Positions 7,239 to 18,250 of a stretch of 40,497 bases of DNA are shown here, piece by piece. Source of the stretch: an uncultured Oscillospiraceae bacterium (GTDB lineage: Bacteria > Bacillota > Clostridia > Oscillospirales > Oscillospiraceae). Below the pieces are notes generated by a model that searched no databases, was not told the DNA's origin, and was given only the letters and a program-made list of their open reading frames with translations. The stretch lies in assembly GCA_934646005.1 (NCBI GenBank), contig CAKUED010000025.1, forward strand, positions 1 to 40,497, given 5' to 3'. Every line of letters begins with the position of its first letter. The first letter of the stretch is position 1. Made by a program: the position numbers and the translations under genes.

Positions 7239-10200
7239 ATGAAAAAACGACTGTTGAGCTGGCTGCTGATTTTGGCGCTTTGCCTGTCGCTGCTGCCTGC
7301 GGCGGCACTGGCGGAGGACGCGCCGGAGCAGACCGAAGCGCCCGTAGTCCGGGAGCAGACCGAAGCGCCAACCGTTCAGGAGCGGATGGAGTCTGTCCAG
7401 ACGGTGAACGATACCGCTACGCAGGCGACCTATCAGGTTTTTGTAAGACCGCTCGCTGGAATGAAAAATATTACGCTGACCGTCAGTTCGACGGACACGG
7501 TTCTTTCCTTGAAGAAGCAGGTCGAGAACAAGGAAAGAATCCCCGTTGACCAGCAGCGTTTGATCTTCGCTGACAAGCAGTTGGAAGATGATAAAACGCT
7601 TGGGGAGTATAATATTCAAAAGGAAGCCACGATCCATCTGGCGATACGGCTGGCTACCCATGACGACAGCCACCCCATCTGCGGCGCGGCGCACACCGAC
7701 ATCGGCGACCATACCGCAGATAAGTGCGCCAATGTGACGTGGACGGCATGGAACGGCGTGGACGCGATCCCGTATGATTCCAACAACACCGCCTACGTCT
7801 ATCTGTCGGGTAACGCGAAGCGGACGGAGATCCTGACTGTGGCAGCGGGCTATAAGCTCTATCTCTGCCTCAACGGGTACAGCCTCACGAAAACCACCGA
7901 GGACAGCAACCCGGGTTTTGAGGGCGTCATCACGATTTATCAAGGTGCGCAATTTACGCTGTGCGATTGCAAGGGCGGCGGCAAGATCACCCACGCGGAA
8001 GGTATGCTCGGCAGGGGCGTGCGGTGCGGTGGTCCCAGCAGTAACAGAGCCACCTTTGCCATGTTCGGCGGTGAGATCAGCGGCAACCGTGCGGGCACCT
8101 CCGACGCAGGACAGGACGGCGCCGGTGTTGAGGTACACAACGCAATTTTTAACATGTACGGCGGCAGGATCATCCATAACGAGGTCGCTGTGCCGTCAAG
8201 CTACGACGGCGGCGGTGTGTGTGCGCATACCGGCGGCAGCTTTACCATGTACGGCGGCGAGATCAGCGGCAACACGTCGGCGAGAGATGGCGGCGGCGTA
8301 TCGGTAGTAGGCGTGCCCTTCACCATGAAGGGCGGCAGCATCACCAACAACACCGCCAGCGCTGGCGATGGCGGCGGCGCAGCCCTTTATAATGGTACAT
8401 TCGAGCTGTCCGGCGGCACGATCACCGGCAACAGCGCGACCAAAAACGGCGGCGGCGTGTATATGAATAAATATTCGGACAACAGGCTCACCGTCTCCGG
8501 CGACGTGACCATCACTGGCAACAGGAATGCGAGTGGGGCGGATAATAACGTCTATCTGTCGAGCGGCATGTACATGATCGTCACCGGCGAACTGAAAAAT
8601 GTCATCGGCGTGACCACGGAAAGCGTGCCCTCGGCGAGCAATGCGGTGATGATCGCCGCCAACGGCGGCTACATGACCGAGGCGATGAAAGACCACTTTG
8701 TCTACGATCTGGCGGGCGACTGCAAGAGCGTATATGACAACCGGGCGATCTATCTGAAAGTCATCCCCCACGAGCACCCCATTTGCGGCGCTACTCACAC
8801 GAACATCAACGGTCACACGGGTGAGTGCAGCTATGTGAAATGGACGGCATGGGACGGCGTGAGCGACATCACCTATTATGAGAACAACACCGCCTACGTC
8901 TATCTGACGACCAACGCAGAGCGGACGTCCGCCCTTGAGATCGCGCAGGGCAACACGCTCTATCTCTGTCTCAACGGGCACAGCCTCACAAAGAACGCGG
9001 ACTTCAAGTCTGCCATCAAAATCGGAAACAACGCGACATTCTCTCTCTGTGACTGCTCAGAAGCACAGTCTGGCAAGATCACCCACGGGACAGGTACTTA
9101 CGGTAAGTACACTGGTCACGGCGTGAACCTCGGCTACCAAAGCACGTTCAATATGTACGGCGGCAGCATCACCGGCAACCGCGCCGACACGGGCGGCGGT
9201 GTGGAGCTTAATTACGGAAATAATAATTCCAAATTCAATATGTACGGCGGCAGCATCACCAACAACGCTGCCACAAACGGCGACGGTGGCGGCGGCGTGC
9301 ACATTCTGGCGGGCACGTTCACCATGTACGGCGGCAGCATCACCGGGAACACGGCGGACACCAACTATGGCGGCGGCGGTGTGTATCTGGGCGGCTCAGG
9401 AAAATTTCACATGAAGGGCGGCAGCATCACCGACAACACCGCCAAAAACGGCGGCGGTGTGTATATGTATGCAAACGGAGTTAGCGTCTCCGGCAGCGTG
9501 ACCATCACCGGCAACAAGAATGCAGATGGCAAGGATGAAAACGTCTATCTGAATAGCAACGTGTACTTCTACATCAACACGGACGGGCTGAACGCGGACA
9601 GCGAAATCGGCGTGACCGCTGCCAATGACATCGCCTCCGGCGAATATGTCAACGTCACCTATTGCGCCGACCGCAGCTACACCGAAGGCAGCATCTTCAG
9701 CGACAAGCCCGAATATGACACCCTGCGGTGGAAAACAGATGTGCGGCTCTACAACGGTCTGCCCCATGTGCACCCCGAATGCGGCGACAAGACCTGCACA
9801 AGTGACTCCCATGCCGTCAGCACCATGTGGATGCCTGTCAGCACGGAAGAGGACCTGAAGAAGGTCACGCGGCAGGGCACGTACTACCTGACGAATGACA
9901 TTGAGCTGACCAGCTCCTTTACGATCAACGAGTTCGGCGTCCACCTCTGCCTCAACGGCTACAGCCTTATTGCCAAGGGGAATTTTGACGTCATCACCCT
10001 CCCGGACGCCTGGGGTCTGTACACCCCTTCCCTCACCGTTTGCGACTGCAACGCCAGCGGCAGCGGAAACGCCAAGATCACCCACGCGGAGGGTAAGACC
10101 GGGCGCGGTGTGTGTATGGGCTTCGGCGCGAATTTTGACCTGTATGGCGGCAGCATCACCGGCAACCATGTCAATGGTGACGGCGGCGGCATTTATGCAA

Positions 10201-13200
10201 GAGGCGGCAACTCCCTCGATCTGCACGGCGGCAGCATCACTGGCAACTCAGCCACTGGCAACGGCGGCGGCGTGATGTTGACCGGCAGAACCTATAACAA
10301 TGGTAATGAAACGATCAGCGCCGCGAGCTACTTCGACCTGCTCGACGGCACGATCTCCGATAACGAAGCTGGCGGCTACGGCGGCGGCGTGTATGTATCG
10401 GGCTTGACGAGACCGACCAGCGTGCTTTACGCACTTGGCGGCACGATCACCGAAAATAAAGCCGCAAAGGGCGGCGGCGGTGTATATGTGTCCTCCACCG
10501 GCAGAATGGTCGTGCGCGGCACGCCGAAGATCACCGGCAACGAGAGTGCGGCTGGCGCGGCTGACAACGTCTATCTGACAGACGGCAAGACCATCACGTT
10601 CTACGGAGCGCTGACCGAAGGCGCGACCGTCGGCGTGACCACGGAGAAGAAACTTGCCAATGGCGGCTATGCCGTTGTCGCTACGGATAACAACTACACG
10701 CTGGTGGACGGCGACCTGAACGCCTTCACCAGCGACGCCGGATACAGCAAGCTGCTCAAGGACAACAAGATCTTCTTCACGACCGGCGCGCTGCACGAGC
10801 ACGCCCTCTGCGGCGCGTCCTGCGACCATGAAACGACCCACGGCGACGAACTCTGGCAGCCGCTGACCTATGACGCGGAAACGATGACGCTGTATTGCGG
10901 CGGAGAGGCTGTTAAGAGCTATGACCATCGGATTCTTGCCGGTGAGACGTATATATACTATATGGAGTATAGGCTCCCGGCGGGCAACTATTATCTGGCG
11001 GACAACATCGCGCTGAACGGCGGCACGGCGAATGGAAAGACGTATGTGGGCGGCGAGATTCGCGTTACCGCACGGGACGCGAAGGTGAATCTCTGCCTGA
11101 ACGGCTTCAACCTCTCCACGACGAATCCCAACACCCCCTTTGTTGCTATTACAAATGTTGCCGAGCTGACCCTGAGTGACTGCCAGGGCGGCGGCAAGCT
11201 CCAGACTGCCCCCGGCGGTTATAACGTTGTGGAAACCTATGGCATTAACGCTGGCGGCATATTCACCATGTATGGCGGCACAATCTCCGGCGCATACACC
11301 GGTGTATGGACGATCTACGGCGCATTTAATATGTTCGGCGGTACGATCACCGGCAACGAAGTCGGCGTGCAGATCAGATTTGGCGACTCTGTCACAGTTG
11401 GCGGCACGGTGAACATCACCGGCAACACAAAGGAAAACCTTCATCTGGGCACAGACGGCAAAACGAGCGAGATCCTCAACATTGATTCCACCCTGACGCA
11501 GGCGTCGCGCATCGGCATCAGCTCCGCCCTGACGAAGGACGGGACGTCGCCCATTCAGGTCGCCACCGGCGCGAATAGCGACGCGCTGAAATACACCGAT
11601 ATTTTCACGGCGGACGCGAAGAGCGACGGCTACGTTGTTGTCAAAGAAGGCACGGAGCTGCACCTCAAGAAGCACACGCACAAGTGGTCCACCACACTGA
11701 GCGAGGACAAGGCGACCATCACGCTCACCTGCTCCAATGACGACGGCAACTGCCCGCTGAACAGCAAGGGCGGCAGCGTGACGCTGAAAGCGCCCGCGCA
11801 TACGGTCTATGGCGACGGCAAGGCTGCGAACGTCACGTTTGAAGAAACGGACTGGGCAGTTGTGCCCAATGACTCCAGGGATGTACGCTATTGGAAGGGC
11901 GCGATCTCGGACGAGACCTATCTTGGCGTTGGTGATGAAAGCGCGCCTACCGATGCGGGCACTTACATTGCGACATATGCCTTCGGCACTGTCGAGGCGC
12001 AGATCACCTACACCATCGCAAAAGCGCCTCTGACCATCAAGGCAAACGACGCCAGCACCGTTTACGGTGAGGCGGCTGTCACCAACGGCGTGACGTGCAC
12101 GGGCTTTGTGAACAGCGAGGATGAAAATGCCTTCCTTGCCTCGCTGACTTATTCCTTCAGCTACACTCTGGGCAGCGACGCTGGTCTCTACATCATCACG
12201 CCGGCAGGACAGATCTCCGATAACTATAACGTTACGTTCACCCCCGGCACGCTGACAGTCGAGCCGCGCGAGGTCACGCTGACCTGGCACAACTATGAAA
12301 ACCGCACCTACGGCGACGGCAAGTATGTGGGCGCCACGGCGGGCAACCTGCTGGCAGCGGACGTGGGCAAGGTTCAGGTCAATGTGATAGGCAACGGCGC
12401 ACAGGTGTCCGGCAAATACACCGCCACTGCCAGCAAGCTGATCGGCTACGGGGCACACAACTACAAGCTGCCCACAACGGGTCTCGAGCAGGAATACACC
12501 ATCGGTCTGGCGGCGCAGACGCTGACGTTTGAAAAGACCGGCGACCAGTCTGTGACCTATGGCGAATCCCTCGCCAACCCGGCGACGAATAACCGCGCGG
12601 ACGGCAGCGCTGTGACCTACACCAGCAGCGCCCCGAACGTTGCTACCGTGGACGAAAACGGCACAGTCACCGCCAAAAACGTCGGCACGACGACCATCAC
12701 CGCGACTGCCGCCGCTGTGGACGGCAAGTATACCGAAGCCACGGCGAGCTATGAGCTGGAAGTCACCGCGCGCGCTGTCACCGTCACGGTGAAGGAAGCA
12801 AGCCGCGTCTACGGCGACCCGAACCCGGACTTTACGGCGGAGCTGACCGAGGGAACATATGCGCCCGGCGACGACTTCCAGTCGCTCGACCTGACCCTGA
12901 CCACGGACGCGACTGTGAAATCCAATGTCGGCAGCTACGACGTGACCGGCACGGCGAAAAACACGAATTACAAGGTGACGGTCCTCGGCGAAAAGAAGCT
13001 GACCATCACCCAGAGACCCATCACCGTCGAGGTGGACGCGGACAGCCGCGCCTATGGCGAGAGAAATCCCAACTTTAGAGCCAACACGGTAACGTCCGGC
13101 TCGCTGGTCAACGGCGATACGCTCGTCCTGACCCTGACCACGACGGCGGACAGGACCTCGCCCGTCGGCTCTTATGACGTGACTCTCCTGTCGTCGGACA

Positions 13201-15713
13201 GCCCGAACTACGACATCACCGTCGAGGGCACAGGCAAGCTGACCATCACCAAGAAGTCCATCACCGTCACGGTAGAACCGGCAAGCCGCCCCTACGGCGA
13301 AGCGAACCCGACGTTCACCGCCACCGCCCCGTCCGGCGCGCTGGTCGGCGAAGATACCATCGCATCGCTGGACCTGACCCTGAGCACCACCGCGACCACG
13401 ACCTCCGACGTCAGAAGCTACGATGTGACCGGCTCGGCGAACAACAGGAATTACGAGGTCACCATCGACGGCGCGAACAAGCTGACCGTCACCAAGAAGG
13501 AACTGACCGCGAACGATCTTGAGTTCACCGACACCCCGATCACCAAGGTCTATGACGGCAAGACCGACGCGACGGTCACGGTGCAGATCAACGACAGCGC
13601 CAAGGTGAAGGCAGAAGACGTGCTGCCCACTGTGACCGGCACTGCCACCTATAACAGCAAGGACGTCAAGGACGCGAGCATGGTGACGTTCGTCACTGCC
13701 AAAACGGAAAGCGCGAACTACATCCTCCCCGCGGGTCTGACCATTGCGCACGCAGGCAATATCACCAAGCGCGTGATCTCCATCAAGTCCGTCACGACTG
13801 CGCCCAAGCAGTATGACCGTGACACCAACGCATGGAGCTGCATCACGGACGTCAGCTTCGATAACCTCGTAAGCGGCGAAACGCTGACCAAGAGCGGGAT
13901 TTATAACGGAAGCTATGTCGTTGGAGATTATGGCATTAACGAGGCTAGTTTCAACAGTGCCGACGTTGAGCTGGCGAACACGATCACGGGCGTGGTCGGG
14001 ATCACCAACCCGAACCTGAACTACACCTTTGCGGATGAAATGGGCAGCGAGACCTCTCGCGCCAGCTTCACAACATCGGGCAAGATCAACAAGGCAAACG
14101 GCGGCACGCTCGACCCCGTGGAGCTGACCATCCGCTGCACGAACCGCGACGAGCAGATCTATACCATCGATCAGTCGAAGCTGCCCGGCGGTCAGATCTG
14201 GACGTTCAGCACGAGCGCGGCTATGACCGGCAAGGCGGCGCTGTCCACAAACACGATCGGTGCAAACACCGGCGTGCTGACCTATCAGCTCTCCAACGGC
14301 GCGGCGGGCGACACCGTCACCTGGACGGTCACGATCACCTGCGGCAACTATGATGACTACACCCTGACCATCACGCTGAAGCTCATCGCGCTGGACAAGC
14401 AGGAAAACTTCAAGTTCGAGAACACGACCCTGACCAAGACCTACGGCGATGCCGACTTTACCGTCGCCGCCACCGGCGCGGAGACGGGCAGCAATGTGAC
14501 CTACGCGCTCGATCCGAGCAGTGACAGCAGCATCGCCGAAGTCGCCCCCGACGGCACGGTCACGATCAAAAAGGCGGGCACGGTCACCATCACCGCCACG
14601 GCGGCGGCGACCCGCGACTACGACGAAGCCACGGCGAGCTGCACGCTCACCATCGAGCGCGCAAAGCTCACCGTTACGGCGCTGGATAAGAAGATCACCG
14701 TCCACCAGTCCGCGCCCGATCTTTCGCACCCGGTCGAGGGCGAGGATTATCGGATCGATGGCACGCTCTTCGGCACGGACACGCTGACGGCGGTCACGCT
14801 GACCTACAGCGAAACGCCCGATACCTCCAAGCCGGGCGAGTACACCATCAACGTTACGGCGACGCTTGCAAACTACGACATTACGGTCGTTCCCGGCACG
14901 CTGACCATCGAGCCGTCGAAGAGCACGCAGCGCCTCGGCATCCTTGACGGCACGCGGACAGTGCCCGGCGGCACGATCGAGACCAGCCCGAAGAACGCCC
15001 TGCCCGGGCAGACCGTCACCATCACCGTCACGCCCAAGAAGGGCTATGAGCTGGGCGACCTGATCGTGCGCGACATTCACGGCGACAAGATCGACCTCGT
15101 CCGCGTGAGCGACAGCGAGTACACCTTCGTCATGCCGGGGAGCAGCGTCAGCATTGACGCCCGCTTCCTCGGCGCAGGCGAGACGGGCGATGCGTTGTTC
15201 CGCGATGTCCCCGCCAGCGCGTACTACTACGACGCGGTCGCGTGGGCGGCGGAGAACGACATCACCGGCGGCGTGGGCAATGGGCTCTTCGCGCCGGACG
15301 GCGACTGCACCAGAGCGCAGATCGTCACGTTCCTCTGGCGCGCGGCGGGCAGACCCGAGCCGGAAAGCAAGGCGAACTTTGTCGATGTCCCCGCCAAGGC
15401 ATACTACGCCAAGGCAGTCGCGTGGGCGCTGGAAAACGGCATCACGAAGGGCACGAGCGCCACAACGTTCAGCCCCGACGATCCCTGCACACGCGCGCAG
15501 GCGGTCACGTTCCTCGCCCGCGCCCTGAGCGCGAAGGCGGAGGGCACGGCGGGCTTCATCGACGTCGCCGAGACCGCGTACTACGCCAAGGCAGTCGCCT
15601 GGGCATCTGAAAACGGCGTCACCTCCGGCGTCGGCGGCAAGCGCTTTGCCCCCGACCAGACCTGCACCAGAGCGCAGATCGTGACGTTCCTGTACAGAGC
15701 CTACAGCAAATAA
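7239..15713 (+). CDS. Giant SLH surface protein with ubiquitin-like, beta-helix and MBG/YDG domains
   Basis: A 2824-residue secreted protein anchored to the cell-wall polymer. A Sec signal peptide (about 1-25) and a Glu/Pro/Thr linker precede a ubiquitin-like domain at 65-139. Four modules then start with HPICG at 145, HPICG at 513, HPECG at 845 and HALCG at 1188. Each has a lead section ([12 protein letters not shown] type) and parallel beta-helix rungs built on MYGGSITGN and GGGVY. From about 1479 (HTHKW) come Ig-like ([15 protein letters not shown]), MBG-type ([30 protein letters not shown]) and YDG ([12 protein letters not shown]) repeats. An InlB-like repeat follows ([15 protein letters not shown]), then three SLH domains at about 2652, 2712 and 2771 with [13 protein letters not shown] motifs. 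ATG has GAGGAGG at 7227-7233. It is a lone gene with its own terminator, and probably an adhesin or mucus- or glycan-contacting protein. AraC-type control is likely. Confidence 0.92.
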   Translation: MKKRLLSWLLILALCLSLLPAAALAEDAPEQTEAPVVREQTEAPTVQERMESVQTVNDTATQATYQVFVRPLAGMKNITLTVSSTDTVLSLKKQVENKERIPVDQQRLIFADKQLEDDKTLGEYNIQKEATIHLAIRLATHDDSHPICGAAHTDIGDHTADKCANVTWTAWNGVDAIPYDSNNTAYVYLSGNAKRTEILTVAAGYKLYLCLNGYSLTKTTEDSNPGFEGVITIYQGAQFTLCDCKGGGKITHAEGMLGRGVRCGGPSSNRATFAMFGGEISGNRAGTSDAGQDGAGVEVHNAIFNMYGGRIIHNEVAVPSSYDGGGVCAHTGGSFTMYGGEISGNTSARDGGGVSVVGVPFTMKGGSITNNTASAGDGGGAALYNGTFELSGGTITGNSATKNGGGVYMNKYSDNRLTVSGDVTITGNRNASGADNNVYLSSGMYMIVTGELKNVIGVTTESVPSASNAVMIAANGGYMTEAMKDHFVYDLAGDCKSVYDNRAIYLKVIPHEHPICGATHTNINGHTGECSYVKWTAWDGVSDITYYENNTAYVYLTTNAERTSALEIAQGNTLYLCLNGHSLTKNADFKSAIKIGNNATFSLCDCSEAQSGKITHGTGTYGKYTGHGVNLGYQSTFNMYGGSITGNRADTGGGVELNYGNNNSKFNMYGGSITNNAATNGDGGGGVHILAGTFTMYGGSITGNTADTNYGGGGVYLGGSGKFHMKGGSITDNTAKNGGGVYMYANGVSVSGSVTITGNKNADGKDENVYLNSNVYFYINTDGLNADSEIGVTAANDIASGEYVNVTYCADRSYTEGSIFSDKPEYDTLRWKTDVRLYNGLPHVHPECGDKTCTSDSHAVSTMWMPVSTEEDLKKVTRQGTYYLTNDIELTSSFTINEFGVHLCLNGYSLIAKGNFDVITLPDAWGLYTPSLTVCDCNASGSGNAKITHAEGKTGRGVCMGFGANFDLYGGSITGNHVNGDGGGIYARGGNSLDLHGGSITGNSATGNGGGVMLTGRTYNNGNETISAASYFDLLDGTISDNEAGGYGGGVYVSGLTRPTSVLYALGGTITENKAAKGGGGVYVSSTGRMVVRGTPKITGNESAAGAADNVYLTDGKTITFYGALTEGATVGVTTEKKLANGGYAVVATDNNYTLVDGDLNAFTSDAGYSKLLKDNKIFFTTGALHEHALCGASCDHETTHGDELWQPLTYDAETMTLYCGGEAVKSYDHRILAGETYIYYMEYRLPAGNYYLADNIALNGGTANGKTYVGGEIRVTARDAKVNLCLNGFNLSTTNPNTPFVAITNVAELTLSDCQGGGKLQTAPGGYNVVETYGINAGGIFTMYGGTISGAYTGVWTIYGAFNMFGGTITGNEVGVQIRFGDSVTVGGTVNITGNTKENLHLGTDGKTSEILNIDSTLTQASRIGISSALTKDGTSPIQVATGANSDALKYTDIFTADAKSDGYVVVKEGTELHLKKHTHKWSTTLSEDKATITLTCSNDDGNCPLNSKGGSVTLKAPAHTVYGDGKAANVTFEETDWAVVPNDSRDVRYWKGAISDETYLGVGDESAPTDAGTYIATYAFGTVEAQITYTIAKAPLTIKANDASTVYGEAAVTNGVTCTGFVNSEDENAFLASLTYSFSYTLGSDAGLYIITPAGQISDNYNVTFTPGTLTVEPREVTLTWHNYENRTYGDGKYVGATAGNLLAADVGKVQVNVIGNGAQVSGKYTATASKLIGYGAHNYKLPTTGLEQEYTIGLAAQTLTFEKTGDQSVTYGESLANPATNNRADGSAVTYTSSAPNVATVDENGTVTAKNVGTTTITATAAAVDGKYTEATASYELEVTARAVTVTVKEASRVYGDPNPDFTAELTEGTYAPGDDFQSLDLTLTTDATVKSNVGSYDVTGTAKNTNYKVTVLGEKKLTITQRPITVEVDADSRAYGERNPNFRANTVTSGSLVNGDTLVLTLTTTADRTSPVGSYDVTLLSSDSPNYDITVEGTGKLTITKKSITVTVEPASRPYGEANPTFTATAPSGALVGEDTIASLDLTLSTTATTTSDVRSYDVTGSANNRNYEVTIDGANKLTVTKKELTANDLEFTDTPITKVYDGKTDATVTVQINDSAKVKAEDVLPTVTGTATYNSKDVKDASMVTFVTAKTESANYILPAGLTIAHAGNITKRVISIKSVTTAPKQYDRDTNAWSCITDVSFDNLVSGETLTKSGIYNGSYVVGDYGINEASFNSADVELANTITGVVGITNPNLNYTFADEMGSETSRASFTTSGKINKANGGTLDPVELTIRCTNRDEQIYTIDQSKLPGGQIWTFSTSAAMTGKAALSTNTIGANTGVLTYQLSNGAAGDTVTWTVTITCGNYDDYTLTITLKLIALDKQENFKFENTTLTKTYGDADFTVAATGAETGSNVTYALDPSSDSSIAEVAPDGTVTIKKAGTVTITATAAATRDYDEATASCTLTIERAKLTVTALDKKITVHQSAPDLSHPVEGEDYRIDGTLFGTDTLTAVTLTYSETPDTSKPGEYTINVTATLANYDITVVPGTLTIEPSKSTQRLGILDGTRTVPGGTIETSPKNALPGQTVTITVTPKKGYELGDLIVRDIHGDKIDLVRVSDSEYTFVMPGSSVSIDARFLGAGETGDALFRDVPASAYYYDAVAWAAENDITGGVGNGLFAPDGDCTRAQIVTFLWRAAGRPEPESKANFVDVPAKAYYAKAVAWALENGITKGTSATTFSPDDPCTRAQAVTFLARALSAKAEGTAGFIDVAETAYYAKAVAWASENGVTSGVGGKRFAPDQTCTRAQIVTFLYRAYSK
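7431..7655 (+). other. Ubiquitin-like domain coding segment
   Basis: Residues 65-139 align over their whole length with eukaryotic ubiquitin, with one inserted residue (M75). By hand, against ubiquitin as I remember it, about 43 of 73 positions are identical. DQQRLIFA and YNIQKE are conserved exactly. The hydrophobic patch is partly kept (L72, I109, H133 for L8, I44, H68), as are the lysines matching K11, K27, K33, K48 and K63. The C-terminus reads RLATHDD, so there is no di-glycine and no conjugation site. My hand count gives 106 G+C in 225 bases (47%), visibly below the flanking DNA, which hints at transfer. Confidence 0.9.
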
Positions 15714-15721
15714 TTTACGGC

Positions 15722-15755
15722 AAAAGCCCGGCAGCAAACGCTGCCGGGCTTTTTC
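15722..15755 (+). terminator. Terminator of the giant surface-protein gene
   Basis: AAAAGCCCGGCAGC (15722-15735) pairs perfectly with GCTGCCGGGCTTTT (15740-15753) around an AAAC loop, followed by T residues. Confidence 0.92.
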
Positions 15756-15807
15756 TGGGAATTTATCCACAAAATCCTAATATGCACTTCCATGATTCTT
15801 GTGCATT

Positions 15808-15816
15808 TGGTATAAT
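15808..15816 (+). promoter_or_regulatory. Extended -10 promoter of the ceramidase-like gene
   Basis: TGgTATAAT at 15808-15816 is a perfect extended -10 element. No good -35 is seen. The start of translation is at 15853. Confidence 0.55.
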
Positions 15817-15852
15817 ACCCACGCAACCACAACAAAAGCGGGAGGGGTTCTT

Positions 15853-16698
15853 ATGGCATTGACAGCAGGCGGGCGCGTGCACGCGGGATTCGCGGCGGTG
15901 GAGATCACGCCGCCGATGGGGACGCATCTGGCGGGCAGCGGCGCGGGCATCCATCGCCCGGCGCAGACGGTGCTCGATCCGCTTTACGCGCGCGCCGCCG
16001 ACTGGTGCGGCATCTGGGCAAAGGCGGCGGGCGAGGGGCTGCATACAAAGCACCTGCCGCTCGTCATCAACGGCTGCTGCGGCAACTCCAATCCGATCAA
16101 CCCCTATCAGCCGGATCAGGTGCTCGAGCCCGAAAAAATGGGCGGAAAGCTCGCGGACCTCACCCAAAAGCTGGTGCACCTCATGCGCTTTGACGGGGCG
16201 GGGGAGGCGAAGCTCGCCTGCCGCATGGAGTATCTGCCGCTGGGCTACCGCGAGATCCCGCAGTGGCGCCGGGAGCAGTGCGCGGAGATTCTGGGCGACC
16301 ACCCGGAGCGCCCCAAATACGCGCCCGACGGGTCGATCGACGTGGAGTGGTTCTACGCCGCCAGCACGCGCAGCGTGGAGCTTCAGCAAAAGCGCGAGCC
16401 GGCGTTCCAGTACCCGGTGCAGGTGTTCCGCATCGGCGGGCTGGCGATCGCCGCCCTGCCCGGCGAGCCGTTCGCGGAGGGGCAGTTAGATATTAAGCTC
16501 CGCTCGCCCGCGCCGCTGACCATCGTCGGACATATGGCGAATAAATACGTCGGCTACATCCCCACCGCCCCCGCCTGCGCCGCCGGCGGCCTGGAATCCC
16601 ACCCCATGCACGTCTATTGGAGCAAACTCGAACCCACAGCCCTCCAGAAAATCGCCGATAAGAGCGTAGAGCTCCTGAACGAACTCTACCGCGATTGA
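15853..16698 (+). CDS. Neutral/alkaline ceramidase-like protein with internal deletion
   Basis: A 281-residue protein. The first 43 residues (HAGFAAVEITPPMGTHLAGS, then LDPLYARA) are the start of the neutral ceramidase family (PF04734). From about residue 50 it resumes with ADWCGIWAKAAG, then LPLVINGCCGNSNPINPY, and runs to a normal family C-terminus (LPGEPFAEGQ, GYIPTAPACAAGGLESH). Relatives are usually well over 400 residues. The part carrying the catalytic Ser/His region and zinc ligands, normally between these blocks, is missing with the frame intact. The product is therefore probably inactive as an amidase, or the gene is a decaying remnant. GGGAGGGG about 6 bases upstream supports ATG 15853; the earlier in-frame ATG at 15799 lies upstream of the promoter. 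It ends at a strong terminator. Confidence 0.75.
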   Translation: MALTAGGRVHAGFAAVEITPPMGTHLAGSGAGIHRPAQTVLDPLYARAADWCGIWAKAAGEGLHTKHLPLVINGCCGNSNPINPYQPDQVLEPEKMGGKLADLTQKLVHLMRFDGAGEAKLACRMEYLPLGYREIPQWRREQCAEILGDHPERPKYAPDGSIDVEWFYAASTRSVELQQKREPAFQYPVQVFRIGGLAIAALPGEPFAEGQLDIKLRSPAPLTIVGHMANKYVGYIPTAPACAAGGLESHPMHVYWSKLEPTALQKIADKSVELLNELYRD

Positions 16699-16713
16699 GG
16701 AAAATAGCAAAAG

Positions 16714-16749
16714 AAAACCACCGTATTTCAATCGAAATACGGTGGTTTT
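16714..16749. terminator. Bidirectional terminator between ceramidase-like gene and tRNA
   Basis: AAAACCACCGTATTTC (16714-16729) pairs perfectly with 16734-16749 around AATC, giving runs of U on both strands. It serves both the ceramidase-like gene and the tRNA transcript. Confidence 0.9.
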
Positions 16750-16750
16750 A

Positions 16751-16826
<76 letters not shown>

Positions 16827-16846
16827 ATATTACTGTCAGCCAGATT

Positions 16847-16875
16847 ATAATAGCATACGCGCCGCCGGTTGTCAA
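16847..16875 (-). promoter_or_regulatory. tRNA-fMet promoter inside an inverted repeat
   Basis: On the minus strand TTGACA (16875-16870), 17 bp, TATTAT (16852-16847). The -35 lies in the loop of a perfect 10-bp inverted repeat, ACGCGCCGCC (16857-16866) with GGCGGCGCGT (16880-16889). On the plus strand the repeat is followed by TTTTTTATTTT. On the minus strand it may also help end the DUF2500 operon just upstream. Confidence 0.7.
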
Positions 16876-16912
16876 GCGCGGCGGCGCGTTTTTTATTTTG
16901 CAGGGTTCGACG

Positions 16913-17296
16913 TCACCCGCGCGTAAAGCCGAGGTAGCGCGTGCCCTGAAAGCGGAGCGTCCCGTGGTCGCCCTCGCAGAGCATCCCATACTCCTGCCCG
17001 CTGACGGAAAACTCCGAGCGGTCGCCGCTGGCAAACTCAAACGTCACAAAATACGTTGTGTTGTAGTGCATATCATCAAAACCGTTCTGGTTGTGATGAT
17101 GGTGCGAATCGACCTGCGTGCGGCGCGAGCGCACCGTCGCGGCGACGTCCAGCCGGGGCGAGGCGTCATTTTTGCGGTTTTGCTTTGCCGAGCGGACGAG
17201 CGAGGCGATGATCGCGCCGAATATCAGGCAGAACACCAATATGAACAAAACGGGGAACACCGCGCCCATCAGATCGAAGCCCATGCCAAAGCCCAT
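16913..17296 (-). CDS. DUF2500 small membrane protein
   Basis: A 127-residue protein with one N-terminal transmembrane helix (about 10-33: a Phe/Leu/Ile/Val-rich stretch ending in IIASLVRSAKQ). A basic linker with a His run (SHHHHNQN) follows, then a soluble domain with YFVTFEFASGDRSEFSVSG and GTLRFQGTRYLGF. This resembles the DUF2500 family as I recall it; the biochemical role of that family is unknown. AGGGAGG lies upstream of the ATG at 17296. It is the last gene of the dusB operon, 22 bases after the zinc-ribbon gene. The membrane-plus-beta-domain layout suggests an envelope role, but nothing more can be said. Confidence 0.75.
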   Translation of the reverse strand: MGFGMGFDLMGAVFPVLFILVFCLIFGAIIASLVRSAKQNRKNDASPRLDVAATVRSRRTQVDSHHHHNQNGFDDMHYNTTYFVTFEFASGDRSEFSVSGQEYGMLCEGDHGTLRFQGTRYLGFTRG

Positions 17297-17318
17297 CCTT
17301 GCGCCCTCCCTTTGCCGC

Positions 17319-18224
17319 TCAGCTCAAATATTCCTGCTCCAGCGCGCGCACCATGCGCACATAGCGATTCTTGCAGTCCTCCAGCCGCCCGGCTTGCAGG
17401 TCGCGGTAGCAGGGGTCGAGGTAGTCGGCGCGGATGGCGTCATAGCGCGCGTCGCGGTCGCCGCAGATGTCGATGCAGGCGACGATGCCGGGCGCGATGT
17501 TGTAGTATTCGTCGATGAGCGCCGCGCCGTCGGGGCAGGCGCGCAGATACCCGTCGCGGAAGGCGCGGAACGCGGTGAGCTCCGCGCAGTCGTCCGGCAG
17601 ACCGCGCGACTGGCACACGGCGGTGGTGATGAAGCACAGACCGAGGAACTTTTTGCGGAAGCCGCTTGCGATGGTGTCGTATGTGCCGAGGTAGAACGGG
17701 TCTTTGGGGTAGCGCGCGCACCATTTTTCCTGAAGCGCCTTGCAGAACGGCTCACTCACGGGCAGCTCCATCGCGCGCACCATCGGCACAAGGAAAATGG
17801 CAACGATGATCTTGTCATCCGTCATGCGGCGCTGGCGGGCGGTCTTGCTCTTCTCGCCGTCCCACGCGGCGGCGAGATCGTCCAGCAGCCGGTCTGCGGC
17901 GGCGGCGATCTGTTCGTCGGTGCGCGCGGCGGCGTTCAGCCGCTCAAAAACGGGCGCGCAGCCCGCGCGGTAAGTATCAAACGACGGCGCGTACAGGTCG
18001 CGCGTGATCTTCTGGTTGTAATCGGGATAGTCCTTCACGCAGGAGATGAGCGCCGCGTACACAGCCCCCAGCTCCTCCGCCGAAGCCTCGTCCAGCGGCT
18101 GCGGGACGCTGTCACTCAGCCGCGCGCCGCAGTACATACACGAATATTCTGTGAGCTGCTGCGGAATTTGCAGCTCCGCGCCGCATTCCGGGCAGACGAC
18201 TGTCTTGAAATTCTGTTCACTCAT
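17319..18224 (-). CDS. Zinc-ribbon protein of unknown function
   Basis: A 301-residue protein. The N-terminus holds a zinc ribbon with C11-P-E-C14 and C29-M-Y-C32. The remainder is mostly helical with no motif I recognise; it contains conserved-looking Tyr/Asp-rich segments (YPDYNQKITRDLY). There are no membrane segments or signal peptide. The start ATG at 18224 has only a weak ribosome site (GGAATGGAA), so translation may depend on the upstream dusB gene, which ends 26 bases earlier. It stands between dusB and the DUF2500 gene. Function unknown. Confidence 0.7.
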   Translation of the reverse strand: MSEQNFKTVVCPECGAELQIPQQLTEYSCMYCGARLSDSVPQPLDEASAEELGAVYAALISCVKDYPDYNQKITRDLYAPSFDTYRAGCAPVFERLNAAARTDEQIAAAADRLLDDLAAAWDGEKSKTARQRRMTDDKIIVAIFLVPMVRAMELPVSEPFCKALQEKWCARYPKDPFYLGTYDTIASGFRKKFLGLCFITTAVCQSRGLPDDCAELTAFRAFRDGYLRACPDGAALIDEYYNIAPGIVACIDICGDRDARYDAIRADYLDPCYRDLQAGRLEDCKNRYVRMVRALEQEYLS

Positions 18225-18250
18225 AAGGTCGTTCCATTCCTTTCATAGTC

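Noticed and set aside
7650..7670. Possible ubiquitin C-terminal Gly-Gly for conjugation
   Set aside because: The frame reads [13 protein letters not shown]; there is no di-glycine, so an active ubiquitin-type modifier is not supported.
8041..11450. Regularly spaced DNA repeats considered as a CRISPR or satellite array
   Set aside because: The repeats are in frame and encode beta-helix rungs; spacing varies and there are no unique spacers.
10248..15770. Open frame of 1840 codons on the minus strand
   Set aside because: It is antisense to the giant SLH gene, has no ribosome site or family motif, and is Arg/Val/Gly-rich as expected from the complement of a biased GC-rich gene.
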